54,007 bases of DNA from Nocardia beijingensis NBRC 16342 (GCF_001612785.1 NZ_BDBC01000068.1:1-54007), one strand, 5' to 3'; shown: positions 35,515 to 44,506, counted from the stretch's first letter. Translations and numbers: made by a program. Notes: a model not told the origin generated them from the sequence alone.

Positions 35515-36360
35515 ATGGCATCATCGACCGACGACCGATATCTCCGCTACCTGCGACGTGCTGTGCTCTGGGCACTCGCCACCGGGGCGGCCGCACTCAT
35601 CGGCGTGCTGTGCAACGCGGGGGAGGCATCGGCCCAGCCGGTGACCATCCCCGGCGTGGGAACGTTCGAGATTTCCGGCGATATTCCACTTCCCGGATCG
35701 CCGGAAAAACTGCTCCGAAACAACGCGATACTTCCTGTCGACGAATCGCCGGTGGCCGCGGGATTCTCGGAATTCGAGAACATCGCCGCCGCACCGGTCC
35801 CCCGGATGGAGATCGCCCCCGCGACTCTCGGCCCGGCCATCGAGTCCCCGGTATCGGTGCACATCCCGGTGATCGAACTGCCGATGCCGACGATCGTGCC
35901 TGCGATCGAGCTCCCGCTGATCGGCGTGCTCCCGGAGATCGAGATCCCCTTCCTCGGCGACATTCCGCAGATCATGCCCAGGGCGCCCACCCCGCCCGCG
36001 GCCGTGATACCGCAGAGGTCCGCCGGTGAGATGGCAGTCGACGCGGCCCGGACCAAGATCGGTTCCGAGTACAGCTACGGCGCCGTCGGCCCCGACTCCT
36101 TCGATTGCTCCGGACTGGTGCAGTGGTCCTACGAGCAGGCCGGCGTCGAACTGCCCCGCACGAGCTACGACCAGCTCGCCGTGGGAACGCCGGTACCGCT
36201 CGACGAACTGCGCCCCGGCGATATGGTGTCGTTCTACGGCGGAAGCCACTCCGCCCTCTACGCAGGCGACGGCAAAGTCATCCACGCATCGACATACGGG
36301 ACGGGCGTGACCACTTCCCCCCTCTCCTCGATGCCGGTGACAGGAGCCCGCCGATTCTGA
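35515..36360 (+). CDS. Secreted NlpC/P60 peptidoglycan endopeptidase
   Basis: A 281-residue protein with a signal peptide (hydrophobic AVLWALATGAAALIGVLC, cleavage near ASAQ, residue 42), a Pro/Ile/Glu-rich spacer with repeated P-I-E-L-P-type motifs (about 105-155), and a C-terminal NlpC/P60 domain: catalytic Cys in DSFDCSGLVQWSYEQAG, catalytic His in GGSHSALYAGDG and the third polar residue in KVIHAST. It cleaves stem peptides, like mycobacterial RipA/RipD relatives, though I cannot tell the exact bond. Strong ribosome site GGAGGACCGCATC before ATG 35515. Confidence 0.9.
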   Translation: MASSTDDRYLRYLRRAVLWALATGAAALIGVLCNAGEASAQPVTIPGVGTFEISGDIPLPGSPEKLLRNNAILPVDESPVAAGFSEFENIAAAPVPRMEIAPATLGPAIESPVSVHIPVIELPMPTIVPAIELPLIGVLPEIEIPFLGDIPQIMPRAPTPPAAVIPQRSAGEMAVDAARTKIGSEYSYGAVGPDSFDCSGLVQWSYEQAGVELPRTSYDQLAVGTPVPLDELRPGDMVSFYGGSHSALYAGDGKVIHASTYGTGVTTSPLSSMPVTGARRF

Positions 36361-36368
36361 CTCTCTCC

Positions 36369-36382
36369 GGTGCGGCCGCACC
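36369..36382. terminator. GC palindrome between convergent genes
   Basis: GGTGCGGCCGCACC is a perfect palindrome nine bases after the NlpC/P60 stop, with CTCTCTCC before and GGGAGAG after it forming an outer stem; likely a two-way terminator. Confidence 0.45.
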
Positions 36383-36394
36383 GCCCATCGCCGG

Positions 36395-37579
36395 TCAGGG
36401 AGAGACCGCCGCCGCTTCCAACGCGGCCAGCGTCTCGGCATCCGGCCAGTGGCGAATCTCGTAGCGGCGAGGCGAGAGATCCTGGACCGGAGTGAGGCCG
36501 GTCAGTCCCACGACAGCATCGAACGGGACTTCGAAGAGACGCTCCAGCTCACCTCGGTCGTCGCGGCAGAAGGCGACGTAATCGGCTTCCGGGAGCAGGT
36601 ATTCGACACCCTCCCCCCAGACGGTGATCGTGAAGGGACCGTTGTCGCCATGGCCGTACATGACCGAACCGACGTAGGCGGGTTCGAGGTCATAGGGCGT
36701 GAACTCCAGATCGCGTTCGACGATCTCGTTGAGAAGCTGCGCCTGCGCCTCGTATTCGGTGACCGCAAGGCCACATCGGGCGCGCTGCACGGCGGGCAGG
36801 TGGCGGTGCGCGGGCGAACGATCGAGCGGGATGATCGCGCCGCTGTCGTCCACGGTGTACCCCTGTGGCGAGATCGGGCGGGACGCGTCGCGGTACTGCT
36901 GTTCCACCACCTCGAAGATCGGCTCGAGATCGTCGGCGCCGGTCGCGATGATGAGCGTGTCCACATCGGGCATGAACGCGACGGGCGCCCGGGTGCCGAG
37001 GCCGGAACCGGCGAGCCAGCCGGGGAACAGCGGCCATGAGGTGCAGTAGCCGTCGCCGTCGTCGACGAATTGCAGGACGCTGTCTTCCTCGATATCGGTG
37101 AAAGCGACTATCGCGCCGAGATTCTCGCGCGCGGCGGTGAATACCTCTTCGGAACTCACGCCCCACTCGCGCAAAGACGCGTAGGTGACGATGGATCGGG
37201 TCTGGGGCATATCGATGGCGACCATCTCGTCCACGAATGGGAAAGCCGAGCGCGCGATCGGCCGCGACTCCGGCTCGACACCCACGCCGAAGCTGTTGGG
37301 ACGCAACAATGGTCGCAGCATGGACCGCACCGCCGGCCAGTCCGGCGCTGGGGCGCGTAGCTCACGCAAGGCACCGCAGTGCTGCGCGATCCGGGCTTCG
37401 CGCTCGGCGAGATCGAGTTCACGGGTCTCGCGGAAGATGTTGTGCAGATCGAGAAAGAGATCGCCGATTCGTATCGCGAATTGGTCCGGATCGTATTCGG
37501 CATCCGTTTCGTCCAGCGTGGTCAGATGTTGCATGACGAGCGCGGCGAAGGCGGCGGCTTCGTCTTCGATGTTCTGCAC
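36395..37579 (-). CDS. Uncharacterised cytosolic protein, possibly DUF1444-like
   Basis: A 394-residue acidic protein without signal or membrane helices. The segment MPQTRSIVTYASLREWGVSSEEVFTAARENLGAIVAF resembles DUF1444 (YtpQ) proteins, which is only a weak hint. GTG 37579 (VQNIEDEAAAFA) is chosen because the longer frame to 37687 would overlap the next gene by 64 bases. It lies 44 bases after the DUF1275 gene and is probably co-transcribed with it. Confidence 0.7.
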   Translation of the reverse strand: MQNIEDEAAAFAALVMQHLTTLDETDAEYDPDQFAIRIGDLFLDLHNIFRETRELDLAEREARIAQHCGALRELRAPAPDWPAVRSMLRPLLRPNSFGVGVEPESRPIARSAFPFVDEMVAIDMPQTRSIVTYASLREWGVSSEEVFTAARENLGAIVAFTDIEEDSVLQFVDDGDGYCTSWPLFPGWLAGSGLGTRAPVAFMPDVDTLIIATGADDLEPIFEVVEQQYRDASRPISPQGYTVDDSGAIIPLDRSPAHRHLPAVQRARCGLAVTEYEAQAQLLNEIVERDLEFTPYDLEPAYVGSVMYGHGDNGPFTITVWGEGVEYLLPEADYVAFCRDDRGELERLFEVPFDAVVGLTGLTPVQDLSPRRYEIRHWPDAETLAALEAAAVSP

Positions 37580-37623
37580 GCGGCCACGGTAGTCGCGACG
37601 CCGGGCCGACGCCCCGCGCCGGC

Positions 37624-38328
37624 TTACCGGCTGAGGGGACCGTGCCGATCCAGGTGCAGGTAGGTGAAGCCGGTGACGAGCAGGCACACGACGGTGGCGG
37701 TGATCAGCATGGCCCAGCCCGCGACCACCAGGCTCAGCAGTCCGCCGAGCAGTGCGCCGAGCGAAAAACTGGCGTAGAGCAGGAAGTATCCGAGCCAGTC
37801 CGCGTAGTCGCCCCCGCTGAGATGGCGTTCGACGCCTTGGCCCAGTTTGACCAGCGTCCCGGTGACATAACTGAGCGGCACCGACACTTCACCGTTGCGC
37901 ACGAACGACGTGTTGAGCGCGCCGACGCCGAAGGCGACGAACAAGATCGGCAGCAGACCGATCGGTCTACTCGAGGTCTGGTATTCGAGCACGTCGATGA
38001 TCGAGGCCAGCGCCAGGCAGACGGTGGTCAGCAGGGTCGGTCCGTGCGGATGCCCCGACCAATAGCGTCTGCGGCACCATGACGCCACCACCACACCGGA
38101 CAGGAACGACATCAGCAACGCAGCGGCCGCCAACCCCATATCCGTTTCGTCGTGGAAGTACCCGAGCACGGCCCGTTCGGTGTTGCCCGTCATGAAGGTG
38201 ACGAAATAGCCGGCCGTATGCATGAACGCCGCCGCACCGATAAGCCCGGCGAGCGCCGCCAGTACCCAGGACAGTCTGGCTTCGGAGTCGAAGAGTGCCT
38301 TTTTGCGACTTTCTTCCGGTTCCGGCAC
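37624..38328 (-). CDS. DUF1275 (YoaK-type) membrane protein
   Basis: A 234-residue protein with about six membrane helices. The family signature HTAGYFVTFMTGNTERAVL in helix 1-2 and VGALNTSFVRNGEVSVPLSYVTGTLVKLGQGVERHL are diagnostic for DUF1275. Function unproved; the fold is transporter-like. GTG 38328 start; it faces the acyl-CoA dehydrogenase-like gene divergently. Confidence 0.9.
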   Translation of the reverse strand: MPEPEESRKKALFDSEARLSWVLAALAGLIGAAAFMHTAGYFVTFMTGNTERAVLGYFHDETDMGLAAAALLMSFLSGVVVASWCRRRYWSGHPHGPTLLTTVCLALASIIDVLEYQTSSRPIGLLPILFVAFGVGALNTSFVRNGEVSVPLSYVTGTLVKLGQGVERHLSGGDYADWLGYFLLYASFSLGALLGGLLSLVVAGWAMLITATVVCLLVTGFTYLHLDRHGPLSR

Positions 38329-38522
38329 GGGTCGAACTCCTTCCGGTACGGGGCGACGGTTCAGTCAAGCAGGCTCGTCGACGGAATCCGCCCACGCAGC
38401 GCCGACCGTTGCCCAGCGAACGCCGCCGCTTCGGGACGAGTCGGCCTGCATATGGTTCGACGCGTCAGCCGAAGCGCCGTCCCACCTGGCCGGCACGATG
38501 ACGCCGGTCGGCCTTCCGTGGC

Positions 38523-39512
38523 ATGCGGGCGAGCGCACTCCCGAGCGAGTCGCTGCTCGGTTACCGTGCAGAGGTGGATACTCTGCTCGACTTCCTGCTG
38601 ACCGAGCCGGTGGCAGCGGCGCCGCTCGACGATGTCGCCGCGGCGTGGACGCGACATCGAGTGGCCGCGAAACGATTCGAGCAGCCGGTGGAGGTGGCGA
38701 TCGCGGGCGGATTCGGCGCCGACCGGCTCGGATTCGCCTTCCTGTCCGGCTATCAGGAGGCGTTGCGGACGCTAGTTCCCGACCTGCCGGAAGACGAGCT
38801 GGTCGCGATGTGCGCGACCGAGGAGGGTGGCGGTCACCCCGCCGCGATTCGCACCACGCTCACCGAGCGGGACGGCGCTTGGGTGCTCGACGGCACGAAG
38901 TCGTTCGCGACCATGGGCTCCTACGCACGGCGATTGGTCGTGATCGCCAGTGCGGGCACGGCGCCGGACGGCCGGAATCGGTTGCGCGCCTGCATGGTCG
39001 AGACGAACGAGGCGGGCGTGCGCCTGACCGATCATCCCGCGCTGTCGTTCGCGCCCGAGGTTCCGCACGCCTCGGTAACACTGACCGGCGTGCCGGCGTC
39101 GCTGCTTCCGGGTGACGGATATCTGGACTACCTCAAGCCGTTCCGGACGATCGAGGACATCCACGTGCTGGCCGCCACGCTCGGCTGGCTGGTGCGGGTG
39201 GCCCGGGTGTCGGATTGGCCGCGCGCGAGCCGGCAACGGCTGTTGACACTGGTGGCCGCCGTGCGCGGCCTCGATATCGATGCGCCGGGCGCGGCCGGGG
39301 TGCACATCGCCCTCGGCGGCGTCTTCGATGCGTTCGGCGCCGTGCTGGCCGAGATCGAGCCCTTGTGGCAGTCCGCCGACCCGGTGACGCGGCAGCGGTG
39401 GGAGCGGGACCGGCCACTGCTGGCGACCGCTGGGCGCGTGCGCGCGCAGCGGCTCACCGCCGCGTGGCGGGTGGTGGAACCGGGCGGCGACGAAGCGGGA
39501 ACAGGCGCCTGA
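38523..39512 (+). CDS. Acyl-CoA dehydrogenase-like protein
   Basis: A 329-residue protein with the flavin/substrate loop of the acyl-CoA dehydrogenase superfamily (MCATEEGGGHPAAIRTTLTERDGAWVLDGTKSFATMGSYA, about residues 97-136) and PHASVTLTGVPAS. It is shorter than typical 380-residue members, and the usual catalytic Glu region is not recognisable, so substrate and even activity are open. ATG 38523 has no clear ribosome site; GTG 38574 is possible. Confidence 0.78.
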   Translation: MRASALPSESLLGYRAEVDTLLDFLLTEPVAAAPLDDVAAAWTRHRVAAKRFEQPVEVAIAGGFGADRLGFAFLSGYQEALRTLVPDLPEDELVAMCATEEGGGHPAAIRTTLTERDGAWVLDGTKSFATMGSYARRLVVIASAGTAPDGRNRLRACMVETNEAGVRLTDHPALSFAPEVPHASVTLTGVPASLLPGDGYLDYLKPFRTIEDIHVLAATLGWLVRVARVSDWPRASRQRLLTLVAAVRGLDIDAPGAAGVHIALGGVFDAFGAVLAEIEPLWQSADPVTRQRWERDRPLLATAGRVRAQRLTAAWRVVEPGGDEAGTGA

Positions 39513-40342
39513 GCTGGGCCGAAAATGGGGAGCGGGCCTCGGCGAAGGGGGGGAGTTAGCCGAGGCCCGCGTAGGGTCGGCCCGGGGGGGAGGGGCCGAC
39601 GTGAACGATGCTACTCGATGATGTGCGTTTGTGTGTGCGTGGGGACGGCCGGGTTCCAAGTTTTTTCGGGTTGGCTTACTTTCCCGACACCACGTCGCAG
39701 TTGTCACCGGCCCGGCGGTCGCCCGCGCCGCTCCGGGCAGTTGGCTTGTTGTTTGCCAAAATCGTTGTAAGGCAAGCCTTTCCACGTATGCGCAGCGGTA
39801 GGACCTGCTGAGGCGAGGCGTTGCGCGCAACATGCCGACCGGTCGCCGCACCGGAGAAAACTATGACAACTCCGGGCGTGTCGGTCGTTCTGGGCGCGGC
39901 GGCGCCCGCGCGCATCGGCCGAACCTGTCGGACCCCGATGCGAACATGTGTTCGTGGTCATCGACTGGACTGTTCGCGCGGCGCGCCCCCGCTCGTCGCG
40001 CCGGCGCGCGTGCGCGTGTCCGCCATCCGAGTACGGGCTGCCGGCGATTCGGGTAGCCCGCTACGCGCGCTCCGATACCCGTGCACGGGGGACCATCGAA
40101 CCGGTCGCATTCCGATCCGGTACCCCCGAGCACCACTGGATCGGAATGCGGCCTTCTCGCGTCGCACGGGTCGCCCGCCGGTGGCAGCCGGATACCCGGA
40201 AAAGAAATCGGATGAAATCGTCGGCGGCCGGGACAATACTGTCTCGGGTATCGGCCGGTCACCCGATCCAGCGAATTGATCGGCGCCAGGATCTCGCGGC
40301 GTCGCACCGATGCGCATCGAACTCGTCTACCTCAGGAGAATC
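39513..40342. other. 830-bp stretch without a supported gene
   Basis: It holds two consecutive perfect hairpins (39532-39570, 39576-39600), a 51-codon frame from 39618 that opens with alternating Cys and Val (MMCVCVCVGT), an inverted repeat AAGGC-AA-GCCTT at 39769-39780 resembling half of an iron-dependent regulator box, and, from about 39900 to 40300, GC-rich sequence with frames open on both strands but no recognisable protein. The promoter of the ABC exporter should be near its right end. Confidence 0.5.
39532..39600 (+). terminator. Two tandem hairpins after the acyl-CoA dehydrogenase-like gene
   Basis: Hairpin 1: 12-bp perfect stem GCGGGCCTCGGC / GCCGAGGCCCGC (39532-39543 with 39559-39570). 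Hairpin 2: GTCGGCCC / GGGCCGAC (39576-39583 with 39593-39600). It starts 20 bp after the stop codon. Confidence 0.75.
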
Positions 40343-41344
40343 ATGCCCGACGCAATAGTCGCCGAGGGTCTGGTCAAGCGCTACGGCCAGCTGGTGGCCC
40401 TCGACGGACTGGATCTGCGGGTCGAGGAAGGGACCGTCACCGCACTGCTCGGACCCAACGGCGCAGGCAAGACCACCACCGTCCGCGTCCTCACCACCCT
40501 GCTGACGCCGGATGCCGGGCACGCGACGGTCGCGGGAATCGATGTGCTGCGCGATCCACAGACGTTGCGTTCCCGCATCGGGGCATCGGGGCAGTATGCC
40601 GCGGTCGACGAATACCTCACCGGTTTCGAGAATTTGGAAATGGTGGGGCGTCTGTATCACATGGGCGTGCAGCGGAGTAAGGAACGCGCGCGCGAATTAC
40701 TCGAACGGTTTCGGCTCACCGACGCCGCCGACCGGCCGGTCAAGGGCTATTCCGGCGGTATGCGCCGTCGTCTCGACCTGGCGGGCGCGTTGGTCGCGAA
40801 CCCTCCCGTGCTGTTCCTCGACGAGCCGACCACCGGGCTGGATCCGCGTGCGCGCCTCGATCTTTGGGACGTCATCGAAGAACTGGTCGCAGGCGGGACC
40901 ACGCTGCTGCTCACCACGCAGTACATGGAGGAAGCGGATCGGCTGGCCGATTCGATCGCGGTGATCGACCACGGCAAGGTGATCGCCGAGGGCACCGCCG
41001 ACGAACTCAAGACCATGGTCGGCGGCGACCGTATCGAGCTGACGGTCGATCGCGTGGAGAATCTCGCGACGGCCGAGGCCGCGCTGAAGAGCCTGGCCGA
41101 CGGGGAGATCCATCTGGAACCGGCGTTGCGCCGGATCATCGTCCCGGTCTCCGACGGATCGCAGGCGCTGGTGGAGGCGGTCGGCCGGCTGGCGGAGCAC
41201 AGCGTGCGGATCCACGATGTCGGCCTGCGCCGCCCGTCGCTGGACGACGTCTTCCTCACCCTCACCGGTCATGAAGCGGAGACGATCGCGGGCAACGAAC
41301 CGGCGAACGACAAGCTGGAAGCTACGGAAGGAACGATCCGATGA
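40343..41344 (+). CDS. DrrA-type ABC transporter ATP-binding protein
   Basis: A 333-residue ATPase: Walker A GPNGAGKTTTVRVL near residue 36, signature YSGGMRRRLDLAGALV, Walker B LFLDEPTTGLDPRARLD, and a C-terminal extension (LEPALRRIIVPVSDGSQALVEAVGRL...GLRRPSLDDVFLTLTG) typical of daunorubicin-resistance-type exporters. AGGAG precedes ATG 40343. Its stop overlaps the permease start (ATGA). Drives export of a lipophilic compound; substrate unknown. Confidence 0.94.
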   Translation: MPDAIVAEGLVKRYGQLVALDGLDLRVEEGTVTALLGPNGAGKTTTVRVLTTLLTPDAGHATVAGIDVLRDPQTLRSRIGASGQYAAVDEYLTGFENLEMVGRLYHMGVQRSKERARELLERFRLTDAADRPVKGYSGGMRRRLDLAGALVANPPVLFLDEPTTGLDPRARLDLWDVIEELVAGGTTLLLTTQYMEEADRLADSIAVIDHGKVIAEGTADELKTMVGGDRIELTVDRVENLATAEAALKSLADGEIHLEPALRRIIVPVSDGSQALVEAVGRLAEHSVRIHDVGLRRPSLDDVFLTLTGHEAETIAGNEPANDKLEATEGTIR

Positions 41345-42183
41345 CCGCGACGGCACCGGCCAGGCCCGCGCTGGGCGCCCGACTGTCCATAGTGGTCAGC
41401 GACAGTGTGACCATCGCGAAACGCAACGTCATCAAGATCAAGCGGGTACCCGACGTCCTGATCTTCTCCACACTCTCGCCGATCATGTTCGTGCTGCTGT
41501 TCGCCTACGTCTTCGGCGCGGCGATCGACGTGCCCGGCCTCTCCGGCGGTTACCGCGAGTTCCTCATCGCGGGCATTTTCGCGCAGACCGTGGTGTTCGG
41601 CGCCACCTTCACCGGTGCAGGGCTGGCCGAGGACATGCAGAAGGGCATCATCGACCGATTCCGCTCGCTGCCGATGGCCTCGTCGGCGGTGCTGGTCGGC
41701 CGGACGATCAGCGATGTGGTGATCAACGTGGTCAGCCTGACGGTCATGTCGCTGACCGGCCTGCTCGTCGGCTGGCGCATCCGCGGATCGTTCCTGGACG
41801 CGGTGCTGGCTTACGTCCTGTTGCTGCTGTTCGCCTACGCGGTGTCCTGGATCATGGCCGTGGTGGGGCTGCTGGTGCGGGCGCCGGAGGTGTTCAACAA
41901 CGCCAGCTTCATGGTGATCTTCCCGCTCACGTTCATCGCCAACACGTTCGTCCCCAGTGAGAAGCTGCCGACGGTGCTGCGGGTGATCGCCGAATGGAAC
42001 CCGGTGTCCGCGCTGACCCAGGCGACACGTGACCTGTTCGGCAACACCAGTCCGATCGCACCGGCGCGCGACGCCTGGTCGTTGCAGCACCCGGTGATCA
42101 CCTCGCTGGCCTGGGTGGTGGTGATCATGGTGGTGTTCGTGCCGCTGGCGTTGCGTCAGTACAAGAAGACGGTCAGTCGCTGA
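41341..42183 (+). CDS. DrrB-type ABC-2 transporter permease
   Basis: A 280-residue protein with six membrane helices and the ABC-2 motifs TLSPIMFVLLFAYVFGAAI, KGIIDRFRSLPMASSAVLVGRT and FPLTFIANTFVPSEKLPTVLRVIAEWNPVSALTQATR, characteristic of DrrB/NodJ-like permeases. Pairs with the upstream ATPase through a four-base overlap. Confidence 0.94.
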   Translation: MTATAPARPALGARLSIVVSDSVTIAKRNVIKIKRVPDVLIFSTLSPIMFVLLFAYVFGAAIDVPGLSGGYREFLIAGIFAQTVVFGATFTGAGLAEDMQKGIIDRFRSLPMASSAVLVGRTISDVVINVVSLTVMSLTGLLVGWRIRGSFLDAVLAYVLLLLFAYAVSWIMAVVGLLVRAPEVFNNASFMVIFPLTFIANTFVPSEKLPTVLRVIAEWNPVSALTQATRDLFGNTSPIAPARDAWSLQHPVITSLAWVVVIMVVFVPLALRQYKKTVSR

Positions 42184-42199
42184 TCCCGCTGCGCCCGAG

Positions 42200-42412
42200 T
42201 CAGCGATCGGTCTCCGCGCCGGCTTCCGCCAGTGGGGTCGGCGCGGAGCCGTTGCGGGAGTATCCGATGCGCGGCGGCGCGGGCGCTGGTTCCGGCGGTT
42301 GCGGCCGCCGGGTGCGAACCAGATACGCCACGCCACCCGCGAGCGCGACGGCGGCGGCGAGGAGAAGCCGATTACGTGAACGCGAAGAGACAGGCAGGCG
42401 CCCAGAGGTCAT
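42200..42412 (-). CDS. Small single-helix membrane protein
   Basis: A 70-residue protein: basic N-terminus (SSRSRNRLLLAAAVALAGGVAYLVRTRR) with one membrane helix, then a Pro-rich tail. Family not recognised. It converges with the ABC permease gene and diverges from ppiA. Confidence 0.6.
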   Translation of the reverse strand: MTSGRLPVSSRSRNRLLLAAAVALAGGVAYLVRTRRPQPPEPAPAPPRIGYSRNGSAPTPLAEAGAETDR

Positions 42413-42518
42413 GGGACCACTCTAGGCACAGCCCTGCGATTCGCGCAGGAGGCCCAGCTCACAGCGCCGTCCGGCCCAGTTCCGCGGTCGCCGCGCCGAC
42501 CGTGGCACGATGGGCGGC

Positions 42519-43046
42519 GTGACCTCACCGAATCAGACATCCGTGGCAACGCTGCACACGAATCACGGCGATATCAAGCTCGCGCTTTTCGGTAACCACG
42601 CGCCAAAGACCGTCCGCAACTTCCTGGGTCTCGCCGACGGTTCGGCGCCGTACACCACCGCGAACGCCAGCGGAGGTAACAGCGGCCCGTTCTACGACGG
42701 CGCCCTCTTCCATCGCGTGATGGCGGGTTTCATGATTCAGGGTGGCGATCCCACCGGCACCGGCCGCGGCGGCCCCGGCTACGAATTCGGCGACGAATTC
42801 CATCCGGAGCTGCGGTTCGACCGGGGCTACCTGTTGGCCATGGCCAACGCGGGGCCGGGCACGAACGGCTCCCAGTTCTTCATCACCGTCCGTCCGCAGC
42901 CGCACCTCAACCGCAAGCACACGATCTTCGGTGAAGTGGTCGACCCGGATTCCAGGAAGGTCGTCGACTCGATCGCGACCACCAGGACCGATCGCAACGA
43001 CCGGCCACTGGAGCCCGTCGTCATCACCAAGATCACGATCGAATGA
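42519..43046 (+). CDS. ppiA: Peptidyl-prolyl cis-trans isomerase, cyclophilin type
   Basis: A 175-residue cyclophilin starting at GTG 42519 (MTSPNQTSVATLHTNHGDIKLALFGNHAPKTVRNF). The catalytic core FHRVMAGFMIQGGDPTGTGRGG (Arg and Phe/Gln residues) and ANAGPGTNGSQFFITV are present. No signal peptide, so cytosolic. It matches M. tuberculosis PpiA (Rv0009) and begins the conserved block that follows the accessory stretch. ATG 42510 is the alternative start. Confidence 0.95.
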   Translation: MTSPNQTSVATLHTNHGDIKLALFGNHAPKTVRNFLGLADGSAPYTTANASGGNSGPFYDGALFHRVMAGFMIQGGDPTGTGRGGPGYEFGDEFHPELRFDRGYLLAMANAGPGTNGSQFFITVRPQPHLNRKHTIFGEVVDPDSRKVVDSIATTRTDRNDRPLEPVVITKITIE

Positions 43047-43050
43047 GACT

Positions 43051-43923
43051 ATGAACCCCCAGCCGCCCGCACCCACGTGCGTCCGCCATCCGAATCGTCC
43101 GACCGGCCTGGCCTGCACGCGGTGCGGGCGGCCGTCCTGTGCGGAGTGTCTGCGTCCCGCGGCCGTCGGACAGCACTGCGTCGACTGTCTGCGCGCGGAG
43201 CAGCGCGACGTCGCCCCGGTGCGGACGGTCTCCGGTGCGGCAGCTCCCCGGACGTCCGCGCCCTACGTGACCTACGCGCTGATCGCGATCAATGTGGTGA
43301 TCTACGCGATCACCGCCGCCCAGGCCAAGAGCCTGATGGACAATCAGCTCGGCTCCGCGCTGTTCTTCGACTGGGTGCTGTACGCACCGGCGGTCGCGGA
43401 TGGCGAATGGTGGCGGGTGCTCGGTTCGGGGTTCCTGCACTACGGTCCGATCCACCTGTTGCTGAACATGTTCGCGCTGTACGTGGTGGGCCGGGACGCC
43501 GAGTTGGTGCTCGGCCGGTTGCGCTATCTGGCGGTGTATCTGGTCTCGCTGCTCGGCGGGTCCGCCGGGGTCATGTTGTTGACGCAGAACAGCCTCACGG
43601 CGGGTGCGTCCGGCGCGGTGTACGGCCTGTTCGGTGCGATCACGATCATCCTGCTCCGGTTGCGGCAGAACCCGAATCAGATGCTCATCATCATCGGCAT
43701 CAACGTGTTCATCAGTCTGTCGCTGCCCGGCATCTCGCTCTGGGGGCATCTCGGCGGCCTCGCCGCGGGCACCCTGGCGACCCTTGGCATCCTGTTCCTG
43801 CCGGCTTGGCTGCGCGTGCGCACGCCGCAAGCGGCCCGGACGGTCGGCTGGGTCGCGGTGGCGCTTGTCGCGATCGCCGCGCTCGGGCTGGTGGTCGTGG
43901 GCGCGGTCACTTCCACTGCCTGA
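43051..43923 (+). CDS. Rhomboid family intramembrane serine protease with N-terminal zinc motif
   Basis: A 290-residue protein. Residues 9-45 form a B-box-like zinc motif (CVRHPNRPTGLACTRCGRPSCAECLRPAAVGQHCVDC). Seven or so helices follow; the catalytic Ser is in AGASGAVYGLFG (about residue 188) and the catalytic His in LWGHLGGLAAG; HLLLNMFALYVVG is the conserved helix 2. It cleaves substrates within the membrane. It starts five bases after ppiA. Confidence 0.93.
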   Translation: MNPQPPAPTCVRHPNRPTGLACTRCGRPSCAECLRPAAVGQHCVDCLRAEQRDVAPVRTVSGAAAPRTSAPYVTYALIAINVVIYAITAAQAKSLMDNQLGSALFFDWVLYAPAVADGEWWRVLGSGFLHYGPIHLLLNMFALYVVGRDAELVLGRLRYLAVYLVSLLGGSAGVMLLTQNSLTAGASGAVYGLFGAITIILLRLRQNPNQMLIIIGINVFISLSLPGISLWGHLGGLAAGTLATLGILFLPAWLRVRTPQAARTVGWVAVALVAIAALGLVVVGAVTSTA

Positions 43924-43933
43924 CAGTGGGATT

Positions 43934-43949
43934 CGCTTCACGTGAAACA
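43934..43949. promoter_or_regulatory. parS-like site between convergent genes
   Basis: CGCTTCACGTGAAACA, 14 of 16 consensus positions with the ACGTGAAACA half intact, in the gap between the rhomboid and PH-protein genes, 32 kb from the main parS field. Confidence 0.75.
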
Positions 43950-43987
43950 TTCGCGGTCGGCCGCCGAATTTCCCGGCCGCGGCCTGG

Positions 43988-44473
43988 TCAGCGGGTTTTG
44001 TCCTGGGTGAGCCGCATGGCGGCGACCACGTCTTGATAGACGAACTCCGGATTGGCGCCCAGATCCCAGCGGCCGAAGATCAGCAGCCGGTCCGTGCCGT
44101 CCCGCTGGACGTCGAGTTCCAGCATCGGCATTTTGCGCCCCAGGCGTCGGTAGCTCACGACGCGGGCGCGGATGATCTGCTCCGGGGTGTACTCGTCCGG
44201 TCCCGTCAGTGTGCGGACGACCATGCGTGGCTGCGCGCCGGGCACCACGGACAGTCGCGGGCGTTGCCGGAATCCGAGCGCGGCGAGGGCGAGCAGCCCG
44301 GCGGCTGCCAACCCTACGAGCAGCCGGCTCGCCGCCTCGGTGCTGACAAGCGCCGCGACGGCCAGCGCGACGCCGCCCAGAGCGACCGCGACCAGCGCGG
44401 GGGTGGGCGTCGTCCAGGCCAGGCTCGGTTGGTCGCGGTCCGGCGGGCCGGGTACCGCGGACTCCGAACTCAC
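43988..44473 (-). CDS. PH-domain membrane protein (Rv0010c position)
   Basis: A 161-residue protein with two membrane helices (TPALVAVALGGVALAVAALV and LLVGLAAAGLLALAALGF) and a C-terminal bacterial PH-like domain (RPRLSVVPGAQPRMVVRTLTG...IIRARVVSYRRLGRKMPMLELDV). GTG 44473 follows GGGGAG; a TTG at 44485 is in frame. Function unknown, conserved next to crgA. Confidence 0.85.
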   Translation of the reverse strand: MSSESAVPGPPDRDQPSLAWTTPTPALVAVALGGVALAVAALVSTEAASRLLVGLAAAGLLALAALGFRQRPRLSVVPGAQPRMVVRTLTGPDEYTPEQIIRARVVSYRRLGRKMPMLELDVQRDGTDRLLIFGRWDLGANPEFVYQDVVAAMRLTQDKTR

Positions 44474-44497
44474 CGCACTCCCCAATCGCTCCTCGAG

Positions 44498-44506
44498 TTG
44501 TCCACA
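44498..44506 (+). promoter_or_regulatory. Perfect DnaA box TTGTCCACA
   Basis: TTGTCCACA with TCATCCACA four bases downstream (44510-44518) and a CTCGAG directly upstream (44492-44497), in the 89-bp gap upstream of the PH-protein gene. Confidence 0.7.

Noticed and set aside
43033..43950. - strand frame starting MFHVKR opposite the rhomboid gene
   Set aside because: The start is created by the parS-like site and the rest mirrors the rhomboid gene's codons.
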